Origin: Actinomycetota bacterium
GTDB lineage: Bacteria > Actinomycetota > Thermoleophilia > Solirubrobacterales > JACPNS01
Direction: 5' to 3'
Assembly (NCBI GenBank): GCA_016213645.1
Contig: JACQZY010000018.1
Span: 1-64,000, forward strand
DNA length: 64,000 nucleotides
Shown here: positions 27,446-36,128 of the stretch, one piece after another
How positions within the stretch are numbered: position 1 is the first letter of the stretch
Layout of the letters: every line of letters starts with the position of its first letter
Notes under the pieces: generated by a model
Databases searched by the model: none
Seen by the model: the letters and a program-made list of their open reading frames with translations, nothing else
Told to the model about the DNA's origin: nothing
Made by a program: the position numbers and the translations under genes

Positions 27446-29163
27446 ATGAGCGAGATCACCGGCGGCGAGCTGCTCGCGCGCGCGATGCAGGCGGAGGGAA
27501 TCGAGATCCTCTTCGGTCTGCCGTCCCCCGAGATCGACCCGCTGCTCGCGCAGCTTGAGGCGCACGGCATCCGACTCTTCCCAATGCGCCACGAGGCCGC
27601 CGCCGTGCATATGGCCGAGGGTTACTACAAGACCACCGGCAAGGTGGCCGCGGTGCTGGGCAATCCCGGCCCCGGCTCGGCCAATCTGATCCCCGGCGTC
27701 GCGACCGCCCTGCACGAGGGCGTGCCGGTGCTGGCGATCAGCTCACAGCACCGTTTGGGCATCGCCTATCCCTCGCCGCCGACCACCTTCCAGGGTCAAG
27801 ACCAGCTCGACATGTTCCGGCCGGTCGTGAAGTGGAACGGGCCGATCTTTCAGTGGGACCGCATTCCGGAAGTCGTGCGTCTGGCCTTCAGAGAGATGTG
27901 GAACGGCCGTCCCGGACCGGTGCATATAGACGTTCCGGCGCCGATCCTCTACGAAACCGGCGACGACGCGAGCGTCGCGATCATTCCTCCGAGCGCGTCA
28001 CGCGCCGCCGGTCCGCTGGCGAACTCCGGTCAGATCGCGCAGGCCGCCGAACTACTGGCCGGCGCCCAGCGCCCGATCGTGATCGCCGGCACCGGCGTGG
28101 ACCGCGCCCGCGCCAACGCCGCTTTGCTCGAGGTTGTCGAGCTGCTGGGCTGCCCGGTGCTAAACACCCAGGCAGGTCGCGCGACCGTGCCTCATGACCA
28201 TCCGAACTTCATCATGGGCTTCGGCGAGGCCGGAGACCTGGTGCGCGGCGAGGCCGACGTGATCCTCGTCGCCGGTTCGCGCATGGGCAACCTGGATCTG
28301 CCCTACGACAAATACTGGGGCGACCCGGCTGGGCAGAAGCTGATCCAGATCGACGTGGACCCGCGCAACATGGGCGTCTCGCGCCCGCTGACGCTGGGCA
28401 TCGTGGCCGACGCGCGCGACGCGCTGGCGCAACTGGCAGTCACGCTACGCGAAAGCGGCGTGCCCGAGCGCCCCGACGCGGCCGACGATCTCGCCCGCTA
28501 CCGCGAGGCGTTCGACGCGATGCGCATGCTCCAAGCAAAACCACTGATGGAATGGCCGGGACCGGGTATTCACCCGGCCCACGCCATCGGCGTGATCGGC
28601 GCCGTGTTCGGCCCCGACGCTGTCTACACGTGCGATGGCGGCAACACCAATCTCTGGGCCTACGCGCTACTGCCGTCTACAAAACCCAACTCGTACCACA
28701 CAATTCTCGAGCTGGGCATGCTGGGCACCGGTATCCCGCAGGCCGTCGGCGCCAAGCTGGGCGAGCCCGACCGCGAGGTCGTATGTGTGACCGGCGACGG
28801 TGCCGCCGGCTTCAACATCATGGAGATGCAGTCCGCCGCGCGCGAGGGCGTCAGCATCACGACGATCGTCTTCGCCGAGGGTTCGTGGACGATGGAGGAG
28901 CCGAACGAACTGGCTTTCTGGGGCAAGACTTTCGGCACCGCCCAGTGAGAAATCCACTGGGACAAGGTCGCGGAGGGACTGGGCTGCCATGCCGAGTACG
29001 TGGACGCACTGGAGGATCTGGAGCCTGCGCTGCGCCGCTGCCAGGAACACGACGGACCCAGCTTGGTCTGCCTGCGCTCCGACCACGACGCCAACCTCGC
29101 CGTCCCGGAAGACATGATGGCCCGATTCTTCGAGGTCTACTCCGGACCCATGCCGGCAAGCTG
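27446..29163 (+). pseudogene. ThDP-dependent enzyme (acetolactate synthase-like) interrupted by in-frame TGA
   Basis: The frame from ATG 27446 gives 500 residues, then TGA (28946-28948), then 71 further in-frame codons that read as a normal ThDP-enzyme C-terminus (EIHWDKVAEGLGCHAEYVDA, DGPSLVCLRSDHDANLAVPE) to a TGA at 29161. Domain order is standard: N-terminal Pyr domain (EIDPLLAQLEAHGIRLFPMR HEAAAVHMAEGYY), central domain, and PP domain with GDGAAGFNIMEMQ. The in-frame stop lies in the ThDP-binding half after FWGKTFGTAQ and could arise by one change from GGA. The protein would lose about 12% of its length. Options are a recent pseudogene, read-through or a sequence error. Substrate unknown. 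A palindrome precedes the gene; palindromic repeats follow it. Confidence 0.75.
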
Positions 29164-29205
29164 ACGGTCGGCGGGACGGCCGCGCCGCCAATCCCGCGGC
29201 CGCCA

Positions 29206-29266
29206 AGATGTCGAACATCTACGCAGCTTCCGCCTCACCCATCGCGTAGATGTCGAACATCTACGC
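29206..29266. repeat. Two copies of a GCGTAGATGT/ACATCTACGC palindromic repeat
   Basis: A complete copy at 29244-29266 has ten-base perfect arms GCGTAGATGT and ACATCTACGC around CGA. A shorter copy at 29206-29224 keeps AGATGT-CGA-ACATCT and the right arm. They lie between convergent genes (the ThDP enzyme ends at 29163, the OsmC gene at 29320). The same family occurs at 40315-40444, also between convergent genes. Confidence 0.85.
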
Positions 29267-29319
29267 ACTGCCCGCGGACGCGGGGAGGGGCGGACGAAGA
29301 GGCGCCGTGCCGTCGGCGT

Positions 29320-29754
29320 TCAGTCCACGAGCGTCGCCACCAGGCTCATTTCAGGCACGCCCGCCAGCGCCCGCGAAACAATGCAGCCGTCTTTTGCCTC
29401 GATCGCGTGCTCCTCGAAATGCTCCTGCGTGATGCCGGGGATCTTGCCTTCGGTGGTCAGCTGAATCTCAGCGATCGTCGCCTTGCCGTCGATCTGACGT
29501 ATCGACACCGCGGCCGTCGTCCGGACGTACTCAACCTCGTGTCCGTGACCGGCCAGCATGTTGCTGAGCGCCATCGAGAAACAAGCGGCGTGCGCCGCCG
29601 CAATCAGCTCCTCGGGGTTTGTTCCGTCGCCCTCCTCAAAGCGAGAGGTGAACGAGTATCCACCTCTGAACACTCCGTCGCCGACCGTCAAATCGCCGGA
29701 TCCGGTCTTCAAATCTCCGCGCCATTCGGCGCTGCCGTTGCGTGCCGCCATCAT
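29320..29754 (-). CDS. OsmC/Ohr family peroxiredoxin-like protein
   Basis: About 144 residues from ATG 29754 or the adjacent ATG 29751, with GAGGTGGA just upstream; the longer frame to 29799 lacks such a site. Motifs of OsmC: GSGDLTVGDGVFRGGYSFTS, TNPEELIAAAHAACFSMALS with the first reactive cysteine, and HAIEAKDGCIVSRAL with the second. These reduce organic hydroperoxides with thiols in the cytosol. The gene is convergent with the ThDP enzyme, with palindromic repeats between them. Confidence 0.9.
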   Translation of the reverse strand: MMAARNGSAEWRGDLKTGSGDLTVGDGVFRGGYSFTSRFEEGDGTNPEELIAAAHAACFSMALSNMLAGHGHEVEYVRTTAAVSIRQIDGKATIAEIQLTTEGKIPGITQEHFEEHAIEAKDGCIVSRALAGVPEMSLVATLVD

Positions 29755-30112
29755 TCCACCTCGCTCGTGCAGATTGTCGGGAAACGACGATTGTTTCACG
29801 GTCCACGCGTAGTCGGGCCGCTTGTCGCCGGAGCGCGGGAGCGCTCACGGGGCACCGCCGTAAGCCCGCGCCGGAACCGCCACGACTGCGGACTAAAGGC
29901 GCAACACCCTGTATAAATGTGTGCGGGCGACACCTGCGCCGATCCCGACGATCAGGTCGAATCGAGTCGCCCGGTCTCAGACGATTCACGACGCCGTTGC
30001 GATCGGCCCCATGCCGATGCTTACGACGGCCACGCGGATGGGCGCATGTTCAGAAACGGTGTTTTCGCCCTTCGGAAGACGTACCGCCACACACGAACAG
30101 GAGACCTTCGAA

Positions 30113-30529
30113 ATGCGATTCATGATCATCCGCCGCGCCGACGCCGACACCGAGGCGGGCGTGATGCCCACAGAAGAACTGCTCACATCGATGTTCGCCT
30201 ACAACCAGAGAATGCTCGACGCTGGAATCCTCGTCAGCGGCGACGGACTGCATCCAACATCCAACGCCACACGGGTCAGGATCGTTGACGGCACGCCGAC
30301 GTTCACCGACGGCCCGTTCACGGACATCGGCGAACTGATCGCCGGGTTCACGATGATTCGGGTCGATTCGCGCGAAGAGGCGCTGAACTGGCTGCGTCAG
30401 TGGCCCGAGCCAAACGTCGACCTGGAGCTGCGACAGGTATTCGAAGCGGCGGATTTCGGAGACGAGTTCACCCCCGAACTGCGCGAGCAAGAGGAGCGCA
30501 TGCGCGAGCAGGCGGCACAGAACGCCTAA
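30113..30529 (+). CDS. YCII-related (DGPF domain) protein
   Basis: 138 residues from ATG 30113, preceded by AGGAG. The frame is open upstream to 29921 but that stretch has no protein-like composition. The single YCII domain reads MRFMIIRRADADTEAG, TFTDGPFTDIGELIAGFTMI and DSREEALNWLRQWP; TDGPF is the family signature. DGPF proteins are often linked to ECF sigma factors or solvent stress, but none is adjacent. Function unknown. The acidic C-terminal helix (ELREQEERMREQAAQNA) is extra. Confidence 0.88.
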   Translation: MRFMIIRRADADTEAGVMPTEELLTSMFAYNQRMLDAGILVSGDGLHPTSNATRVRIVDGTPTFTDGPFTDIGELIAGFTMIRVDSREEALNWLRQWPEPNVDLELRQVFEAADFGDEFTPELREQEERMREQAAQNA

Positions 30530-30673
30530 CGGCGCAACCTTCAAGAGCAGGGCGCACAAAGGCACAGCGTCGATCGACGGTGCCGATCGTGGCGCTCGCG
30601 GCGAGTCGACATCGGACAACCACCGGTCGCCCGTCGGCAGACGCCACGCGCGGGGCCGCTAGCGTCCTCTGCC

Positions 30674-31456
30674 ATGCCCACGGCGCTCGAAATCACGAAA
30701 CTGACAAAGCGGTACCCGACTGGGGTCGACGCCCTTAAAGGCGTTTCGCTTTCGATCGAGGACGGTGAGTTCTTCGGCCTGCTCGGCCCCAACGGTGCCG
30801 GCAAATCCACGCTGATCCACTGTGCGACCGGGCTTGCGCAGCCAACCAGCGGCACGATCGAGATCTTCGGCAACGACGCAATCCACCACTACCGCGAGGC
30901 TCGCGCGGCCGTGGGCCTGGCCCCGCAGGAGCTGAATCTCGACTGGTTTCTGACGGTCGAGGAGTCGCTTGACTACCACGGCGGATACTTCGGCATGCCC
31001 AAGCGTGAGCGCCGCGAGCGCGTTGCCGAACTGCTCGACACGTTCAGCCTGACCGACAAGCGCGACGACCGCACCCGCACGCTGTCCGGCGGCATGAAAC
31101 GCCGACTGATCCTCGCACGGGCGATGCTGCACCGCCCCCGGCTGCTGATCCTGGACGAGCCGACCGCCGGCGTGGATGTGGAGTTGCGGCTGGAACTGTG
31201 GCACTACGTTCAGAGGGTCAACGCCGAGGGAACGACGATCCTGCTGACAACGCACTACCTGGAAGAGGCCGAACAGCTCTGCAATCAGATCGCGTTCATC
31301 AACGACGGCGAGATCGTTGCCCAAGGCACCAGCGCCGAACTGGCCGATCGCTACGGCACGGCGAGCCTGGAAGACGCATACCTCACGCTGGTCGGACGCA
31401 AGGAACTGTCGCGAGCGCACATCGCCGACGCGGGCGAAGCCGAGGGAACGACATGA
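30674..31456 (+). CDS. ABC transporter ATP-binding protein (drug/polysaccharide export type)
   Basis: 260 residues with Walker A GLLGPNGAGKST, Q-loop VGLAPQE, signature LSGGMKRRLILARAML, Walker B LLILDEPTAGVD and H-loop LLTTHYLEEAEQL. It energises the permease encoded immediately downstream, whose ATG overlaps its stop (ATGA). The C-terminal LEDAYLTLVGRKEL is typical of the NodI/DrrA-like branch. Substrate unknown; antibiotics, lipids or glycans are all exported by this type. Confidence 0.93.
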   Translation: MPTALEITKLTKRYPTGVDALKGVSLSIEDGEFFGLLGPNGAGKSTLIHCATGLAQPTSGTIEIFGNDAIHHYREARAAVGLAPQELNLDWFLTVEESLDYHGGYFGMPKRERRERVAELLDTFSLTDKRDDRTRTLSGGMKRRLILARAMLHRPRLLILDEPTAGVDVELRLELWHYVQRVNAEGTTILLTTHYLEEAEQLCNQIAFINDGEIVAQGTSAELADRYGTASLEDAYLTLVGRKELSRAHIADAGEAEGTT

Positions 31457-32301
31457 ACGGCAAACCGGAGATCGGCGATCCCCCGCACGACGGACAAGCG
31501 CGCGGCGCCACCCGGCGCCCGCGATCCGGCCGCCTCACCCCCGGCCAAATTCGCTTCATCACGCTTGTGCGCCGCGAAATCACGCGCTTCGTGAAGATCA
31601 AACGACAAACGCTCGGCGCGCCTTTGCTGGAGACTTTCCTTTATATCTCCGTCTTCGGCGCGGCGCTCGGCTCGCGCATCAAACAGCTGCACGGCGTGGA
31701 CTACGTGGTCTTCATCATCCCCGGACTGATCATGATGGCCTGGGCGACCAACGCCTTCAGCAACAACTCGTCGTCGATCCTGCAACAGAAATTCCAGGGC
31801 GCGATCCAGGACCAGCTTTCGTCGCCGGCCTCACCGGCCGAGCTGCTGCTGGGATTTTCGCTCGGTGGTTTTTTGCGCGGAATGATGGTCTCGTCGATCA
31901 CCTTTGTCGTGGCCTCGCTGATGATCGACTTACCGGTCGACCACCCGTTCGTGCTGTTGGCCGGGATCTTCCTGGTGGGCTTCTTCTTCTCGCAGCTTGG
32001 CGTGCTCGTTGGCGTGCGCGCCGAACAGTTCGACGACGTTGCGTTTTACCAGACATTCGTGCTGCAGCCGTTGATCTTCCTGGGCGGCGTCTTCTACTCA
32101 GCCGCGTTACTGCCGGAGCCGTTCCAAACGCTCACGCAGTTCAACCCGGTCTACTACATGATCAACCTCGTGCGTTACGGATTCATCGGATACTCCGAGG
32201 CCAACATCGCGCTCTCGCTCGGCTTTCTGACCGTGGCCACGGCCGCGCTGTTGGCCGTTAATTTGCGCCTGTTCAGGAGCGGTTACCGCCTGCGGGCGTA
32301 G
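31453..32301 (+). CDS. ABC-2 type permease
   Basis: 282 residues, six helices, preceded by a 35-residue polar tail. ETFLYISVFGAALGSRI, VVFIIPGLIMMAWATNAFS and the ABC-2 stretch FQGAIQDQLSSPASPAELLL identify the family; the loop GGVFYSAALLPEPFQTLTQF-NPVYYMINLVRYG is its usual end. It starts at the ATGA overlap with the ATPase. A second ATPase/permease pair of the same class lies at 57961-59765. Confidence 0.92.
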   Translation: MNGKPEIGDPPHDGQARGATRRPRSGRLTPGQIRFITLVRREITRFVKIKRQTLGAPLLETFLYISVFGAALGSRIKQLHGVDYVVFIIPGLIMMAWATNAFSNNSSSILQQKFQGAIQDQLSSPASPAELLLGFSLGGFLRGMMVSSITFVVASLMIDLPVDHPFVLLAGIFLVGFFFSQLGVLVGVRAEQFDDVAFYQTFVLQPLIFLGGVFYSAALLPEPFQTLTQFNPVYYMINLVRYGFIGYSEANIALSLGFLTVATAALLAVNLRLFRSGYRLRA

Positions 32302-32427
32302 GCCCGTCCCGGCGAGACGGCGGCCCGACCGCCGCGCTGCCACGCCGCCAACGGCCGGGATGCATCTCCCGGCAAATCCCAATATGTTGCGCCTGCACAC
32401 ACTGTCAATTAGGAAGGGTTGATCGAC

Positions 32428-32958
32428 ATGAGGCCATTTTCAGCGGGAAACCCGGCTTTTCGAATGAGTGCCGTTCGTTCGCGTGTCACGATCGCCGCGA
32501 TCTTCATGCTCGCCGCGACTGTGGTCGTAGGCGGATGTGGAAAATCGAAGAGTGCGTCTTCGGCGGCCAGCCCGGCGACATCGTCAGCGACTCCCGCCAC
32601 GGCGCCCGCGAACGGCACGGTCAACGTCGCGCTCGACGAGTACACGGTCAAGCCGTCGCCGACCAGCGCAACTGCGGGAAAAGTGACTTTTAAAGTCGAG
32701 AACGTCGGCACGATAAATCATGAGATGGTCGTCTTCAAAACCGACCTGGCCGAAGACAAGCTGCCGACGAAGAAGGATGATTCGAGCCGGGTCGACGAGG
32801 AGGGTCCAGGGCTGAAAGCGATCGGCGAAGTTCCGGAGCTCAAGCCGGGCAAATCGGGATCGGTTTCGCTCAAGCTCCAGTCCGGCAAGTACGTGCTGAT
32901 CTGCAACATGCCCGGGCACTACGCCTCGGGTCAGCGCACCACCTTTCAAGTGCGATAA
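32428..32958 (+). CDS. Cupredoxin-like lipoprotein
   Basis: 176 residues from ATG 32428, with AGGAAGG upstream (TTG 32419 is also in frame). A lipoprotein signal ends at VVVGGC37-GKS, so the protein is probably anchored outside the membrane. An Ala/Ser/Thr/Pro linker follows to about residue 60, then one cupredoxin domain. Copper ligands by position: H98 (GTINHEMVVF), C159 and H164 (ICNMPGHYASGQ). The usual axial methionine five residues after the second His is replaced by Q169, as in stellacyanin-type sites. No oxidase or copper transporter is adjacent. Monocistronic, with a terminator at 33079. Confidence 0.85.
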   Translation: MRPFSAGNPAFRMSAVRSRVTIAAIFMLAATVVVGGCGKSKSASSAASPATSSATPATAPANGTVNVALDEYTVKPSPTSATAGKVTFKVENVGTINHEMVVFKTDLAEDKLPTKKDDSSRVDEEGPGLKAIGEVPELKPGKSGSVSLKLQSGKYVLICNMPGHYASGQRTTFQVR

Positions 32959-33258
32959 CAAACCGCCGGTTCCGCCGGCCTTCACACCACTTCGTCGGCG
33001 CCGCGCCGGCGAGGTCGGCCGCGAACGCGAATCGGCCTCCACGCGACGACCACAAAATTCCCGCAATTTGCGAGAAAAACGCACGGGCTTTTGCCCAAAA
33101 TGCGGTTTTTTTCTTTATGTTGGCCAACTTACCCAGCGGTTCACCGGCCAGACGGCCGACGCGAAATCGACTGGGCGGACCCGCACGGCTGCAGGTCCGT
33201 GACCCGCCGGATGGATCCTTTGGACGGAATCAACCAACAACAGGAGGCGAGACAGAAC
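32959..33258. other. Intergenic region with terminator and long leader of the small gene
   Basis: Holds a small palindrome CGCAATTTGCG (33062-33072), a terminator-like hairpin with T-tract (33079-33112), and about 140 bp of GC-rich, hairpin-prone leader before the 64-residue gene. The leader ends TTTGGACGGA...CAGGAGGCGAG. A similar TGGACGGAGG precedes the second small gene at 33842. Confidence 0.5.
33079..33112 (+). terminator. Rho-independent-like terminator after the cupredoxin gene
   Basis: GGGC-TTTT-GCCC stem-loop (33085-33096) inside an outer CGCA/TGCG pairing, followed by seven T residues (33106-33112) and CTTT. Lies 121 bp after the cupredoxin stop. Confidence 0.6.
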
Positions 33259-33453
33259 ATGATGCAGTTCGCATCCTCCGCCATGCTGATCATCGCGACG
33301 ACGGTCGTTGCGGTGATTCTCGCGACAATGCCGACCCTGAACGCACTCGTCGTTCTTGTGCCGGTTGCGTTGATCGCCCTGTTCGTAGGAGTCTCGGCCG
33401 GCGAACGGAAGGAAATCGCTCACCAGGAAGAGGACAACTGGCGCCACTGGTAG
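33259..33453 (+). CDS. Small membrane protein ending in EDNWRHW (paralogue 1)
   Basis: 64 residues with CAGGAGGCGAG upstream of ATG 33259 (a second ATG follows directly). Two hydrophobic helices, MLIIATTVVAVILATM and VVLVPVALIALFVGVSA, are followed by a charged tail GERKEIAHQEEDNWRHW. The last seven residues recur exactly in the next small protein (33842), which has a different hydrophobic part. I know no named family for this. Conservation of the tail across two otherwise different peptides argues that both are real and that the tail has a specific partner. Confidence 0.75.
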   Translation: MMQFASSAMLIIATTVVAVILATMPTLNALVVLVPVALIALFVGVSAGERKEIAHQEEDNWRHW

Positions 33454-33841
33454 CCAGGGAAACATAGGCAAGGCCGGTCGCGAAGCGCGCACTCGGTCCG
33501 TCGCGTTCACAGCCCGCGGCGGCGCTTCCGGCCCTTGGCCGCTAAATACCGGTCGATCGGCTTCCAGCCGTTCGACCAAAGGCCGCTCAACCATCGGCCA
33601 CTCGACCGGATCCACCTTTTTTCCGATCGGTCGAAGTCGGATTCTGAATACCGGCCCCACCACGCAATCGCCCGGCGGCGCAATCGGCCAAGCGCCGCCG
33701 AGCCAAATCAACGCCATGCAACATCTCCTGCAAATTCAGTTGTTTTGCAGGGATTTCTCTATCTTGCTTTTTGCTCGTGAACCGTGGCAGGGCCGCCGTC
33801 TGGCCGGTCCACGGCAATTCAATGGACGGAGGTAACCCCCC
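33454..33841. other. Intergenic region between the two EDNWRHW genes
   Basis: 388 bp. It contains several short words around GGTCGA/TCGACC at 33550-33630 able to pair, and a hairpin CTGCAAA...TTTTGCAG (33728-33750) followed by a T-rich stretch. GCCGTCTGGCCGGTCCACGG precedes the second gene; its core is the reverse complement of CCGGCCAGACGGC in the leader of the first. No further ORF of credible composition. A structured leader or attenuator is possible. Confidence 0.45.
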
Positions 33842-33967
33842 ATGCTTTTCGTTCTCCCGATCATCGCCAGTTCCGCGCTGTGCCTGCTTTACGTGGCGAC
33901 CGCCAAACCAGGCGAAGACAACGACCATCCTCAGCGCGAGGACAACTGGCGCCACTGGTACCGGTGA
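33842..33967 (+). CDS. Tiny membrane protein ending in EDNWRHWYR (paralogue 2)
   Basis: 41 residues from ATG 33842, with GGACGGAGG eight bases upstream, a strong ribosome site. A single hydrophobic helix FVLPIIASSALCLLYVATA is followed by KPGEDNDHPQREDNWRHWYR. It shares REDNWRHW/EEDNWRHW with the 64-residue protein 388 bp upstream on the same strand. Too short for routine gene calling. The DNA of the shared tail (gaggacaactggcgccactgg) is identical in both genes, suggesting duplication or conversion of the 3' end. Confidence 0.7.
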   Translation: MLFVLPIIASSALCLLYVATAKPGEDNDHPQREDNWRHWYR

Positions 33968-34124
33968 CCGGAGGCCGAAGTCCAGAGTCCAGTCACCAGC
34001 GGCAGCGACACCGGCGGCGACCAGTGAAGCGGTCGAGCACGCGGCCGCAAACGTAACCCCGCCGCGCCCACGTCGATTGCAAAAAAGCGTGAGTGCGACG
34101 GCACGCACAGCCGGACCGCACCGG

Positions 34125-35912
34125 TCAGCCGTCGTCGTACCGACGCTGCCCGACCTGTTCGTTCATCGCGCTCTTCGCGATCCTGTCGGTGATCGCCGCC
34201 GGCATCACGTAGGAAAGCGCGATCCGCGCGCGCTCCTGAAGCGGAAAGTGAATGCGAGCGCGGCGCTTGAGCGTGGCCTCGTGGATGCGCTCGGCCGCCT
34301 CGCGCAGGGGCACAACGTACGGGTGCTTGTACGCGTTGGCCCACATCAGTGGCGTGTCGATGAAACCGGGAAAGACCGTGGTGAAGGTCACTCCGGTGCC
34401 GCGCAGCTCGCCGCGCGCAGAGTCCATCAGTCTTGAAAGCGCGGCCTTCGTGCCGCTGTAAACGCCCTCATACGGCGTGCCGATCAACGCGGCCAGGCTG
34501 GCAATCGCCGTGACGTGACCTTCGCCGCGCGCGGCCATTCCGGGCAACAGCCGCTGCATCAGCACCAGATTCGCCAGCGTATTGATGTGAAAGTCGTCAC
34601 GCGCCTGACGCCAGTCGAACTCCAGCATCGACTGATGCCGGTCCACGCCGGCGCCGCTGAAAAGCAGGTCGATGTCGGGGTGGCGCTGGATCAGTTCCAT
34701 CGCGACCGCGTCCAGTGCGTCAAGATCCGCGAAGTCCACGGCGTGGATCTCCACCGGCACCCGTGCGCGTAGTTCTTCGGCCACTTTTTCCAGGCCCGCC
34801 GCGTCACGGTCGAGCAGAATCAGCTGGGTGCCGTCGTGCGCCAGCAGTTTCGCGACTTCGGAGCAGATCCGCCCCGCACCGCCGGTCACAAGCGCCTTGC
34901 GATACGGCCGATGCTTGGTCGCGCGGCGAGCCACGCGCCCCGCGAACGGCGCGAACTTTGGGGTGGCACGCGGCTCAAAGCCAAGCGCACCTTGAACAGG
35001 CTTCGCCGCGTGCAGCAACTCAAAACTGAAGCCGTCGGGATCGTTGAGATAAGTGACCGATCCAGCGCCGACGCGCAGGGGCGGGCCGCTGCCTTTCAAC
35101 CCGGCGGCGCGACAGCGTTTGAGCTGATCCTCGAACGCGGCGCGGCTGTCGAATCCGAAGGCGATGTTGAGCAGGCCACGATCGCTGATGCGGTACTCGT
35201 CCGGCCACGGCCGAGCCTCGGGATGTTGGTATTGCGCGAGCTCGACGATCACGTCATCGGCCCAAAACGCGATACGGCGAGACTCGGCGCCGGGCAGGCC
35301 CCACGCGGCCTCGTGGAACGGTTCATGCAACGGCGCGCCTTGATGCCGCTGAAGACCGAACACCTCTTCAAACATCCGCGCCGAGCGTTCAAGGTCGGGC
35401 ACGCTGAGCGTGACGCTGCGCACCACGGACGGCGCGTCGGCTCGCGGACGGGCGCGTTCGTGCGGCGCGCGTGGGTCGTCCTCCATCAACTCGATCATCG
35501 CTCCGTCGGGATCGCGCACGCATGCCCGTCGCGCGCCCGGCTCGCCGACCGGATCGGCCGGCAGTTCGCTGCCCGCGGCACGGGCGGCGGCGATCGCCGC
35601 GTCGAAGTCCGCGACGTGTACACCCACGGTGGTGTAGCCGATGTCGCTCGGCCGCCAGTCAACCGGCAGCGGGCGCGTGGGCGGACTGTGAAACTCAAAC
35701 AACTCCAGCTGAAAACCGTCCTGCCGGTCAACCAGCCACCAGCAGGTGGACGCCGCGCGCGGCACGCCCTGGACCATCGTGGCCAACGGTCCGAAGAAGA
35801 TGTTCGTACCGCCCGCCGGCTCCAACCCCAGCACGTCGCGATACCAGCGCTGCGAGCGCTTCACATCCGCGACGCTGAGCGCCACTTGGCAAAGCTTGGT
35901 CGGCCGGGGCAT
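34125..35912 (-). CDS. VOC-VOC-SDR fusion protein
   Basis: 595 residues. Two VOC modules: 1-145 (LCQVALSVADVKRSQRWYRD; DPDGAMIELMED) and 160-302 (RSVTLSVPDLERSARMFEEV; YLNDPDGFSFELLHA). After a basic linker comes a short-chain dehydrogenase (338-595) with KALVTGGAGRIC, catalytic Ser472 in IASLAAL and Y485-SGT-K489. The Gly-rich motif lacks the last glycine of TGxxxGxG (I-C follows), so cofactor binding may be altered. A VOC lyase or isomerase joined to an SDR suggests consecutive steps on one substrate, which is not identified. ATG 35912 is chosen; upstream in-frame sequence to 36734 lies antisense to the secreted protein gene and is not real. Confidence 0.82.
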   Translation of the reverse strand: MPRPTKLCQVALSVADVKRSQRWYRDVLGLEPAGGTNIFFGPLATMVQGVPRAASTCWWLVDRQDGFQLELFEFHSPPTRPLPVDWRPSDIGYTTVGVHVADFDAAIAAARAAGSELPADPVGEPGARRACVRDPDGAMIELMEDDPRAPHERARPRADAPSVVRSVTLSVPDLERSARMFEEVFGLQRHQGAPLHEPFHEAAWGLPGAESRRIAFWADDVIVELAQYQHPEARPWPDEYRISDRGLLNIAFGFDSRAAFEDQLKRCRAAGLKGSGPPLRVGAGSVTYLNDPDGFSFELLHAAKPVQGALGFEPRATPKFAPFAGRVARRATKHRPYRKALVTGGAGRICSEVAKLLAHDGTQLILLDRDAAGLEKVAEELRARVPVEIHAVDFADLDALDAVAMELIQRHPDIDLLFSGAGVDRHQSMLEFDWRQARDDFHINTLANLVLMQRLLPGMAARGEGHVTAIASLAALIGTPYEGVYSGTKAALSRLMDSARGELRGTGVTFTTVFPGFIDTPLMWANAYKHPYVVPLREAAERIHEATLKRRARIHFPLQERARIALSYVMPAAITDRIAKSAMNEQVGQRRYDDG

Positions 35913-36128
35913 GGGCGTCCAAAGGTACACGCCGGTTCCCCCGGATGGGCGATAAAGGCAAACGGCCGTCCATGAAGGTTTGCGGTAGTGGCAGCCAGAT
36001 CCCAAACAGTCGCGGGCGTGATGATCGGTCCGCGCGCGATCACGGACTGAGATTGGTTCCCCCACCTCACACCAGGTAGAATCGAAGTCTCTTTGTTCCG
36101 GACGGAACCGAACCGTGGGGGTTCTTGT

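Noticed and set aside
28946-28948. TGA as selenocysteine codon in the ThDP enzyme
   Set aside because: No selenocysteine-insertion hairpin is evident and ThDP enzymes do not use Sec here; a nonsense mutation is simpler.
29206-29266. Insertion-sequence ends
   Set aside because: No transposase or target-site duplication accompanies the palindromes.
28552-29916. 454-residue ORF on the plus strand overlapping the ThDP gene
   Set aside because: Frame-shifted shadow of the ThDP gene, Arg-rich with no domain; GC-rich DNA gives long spurious frames.
33100-33258. Known riboswitch upstream of the small membrane protein
   Set aside because: I looked for fluoride, c-di-AMP, c-di-GMP and Mg2+ type cores by eye and found none; only unassigned hairpins remain.
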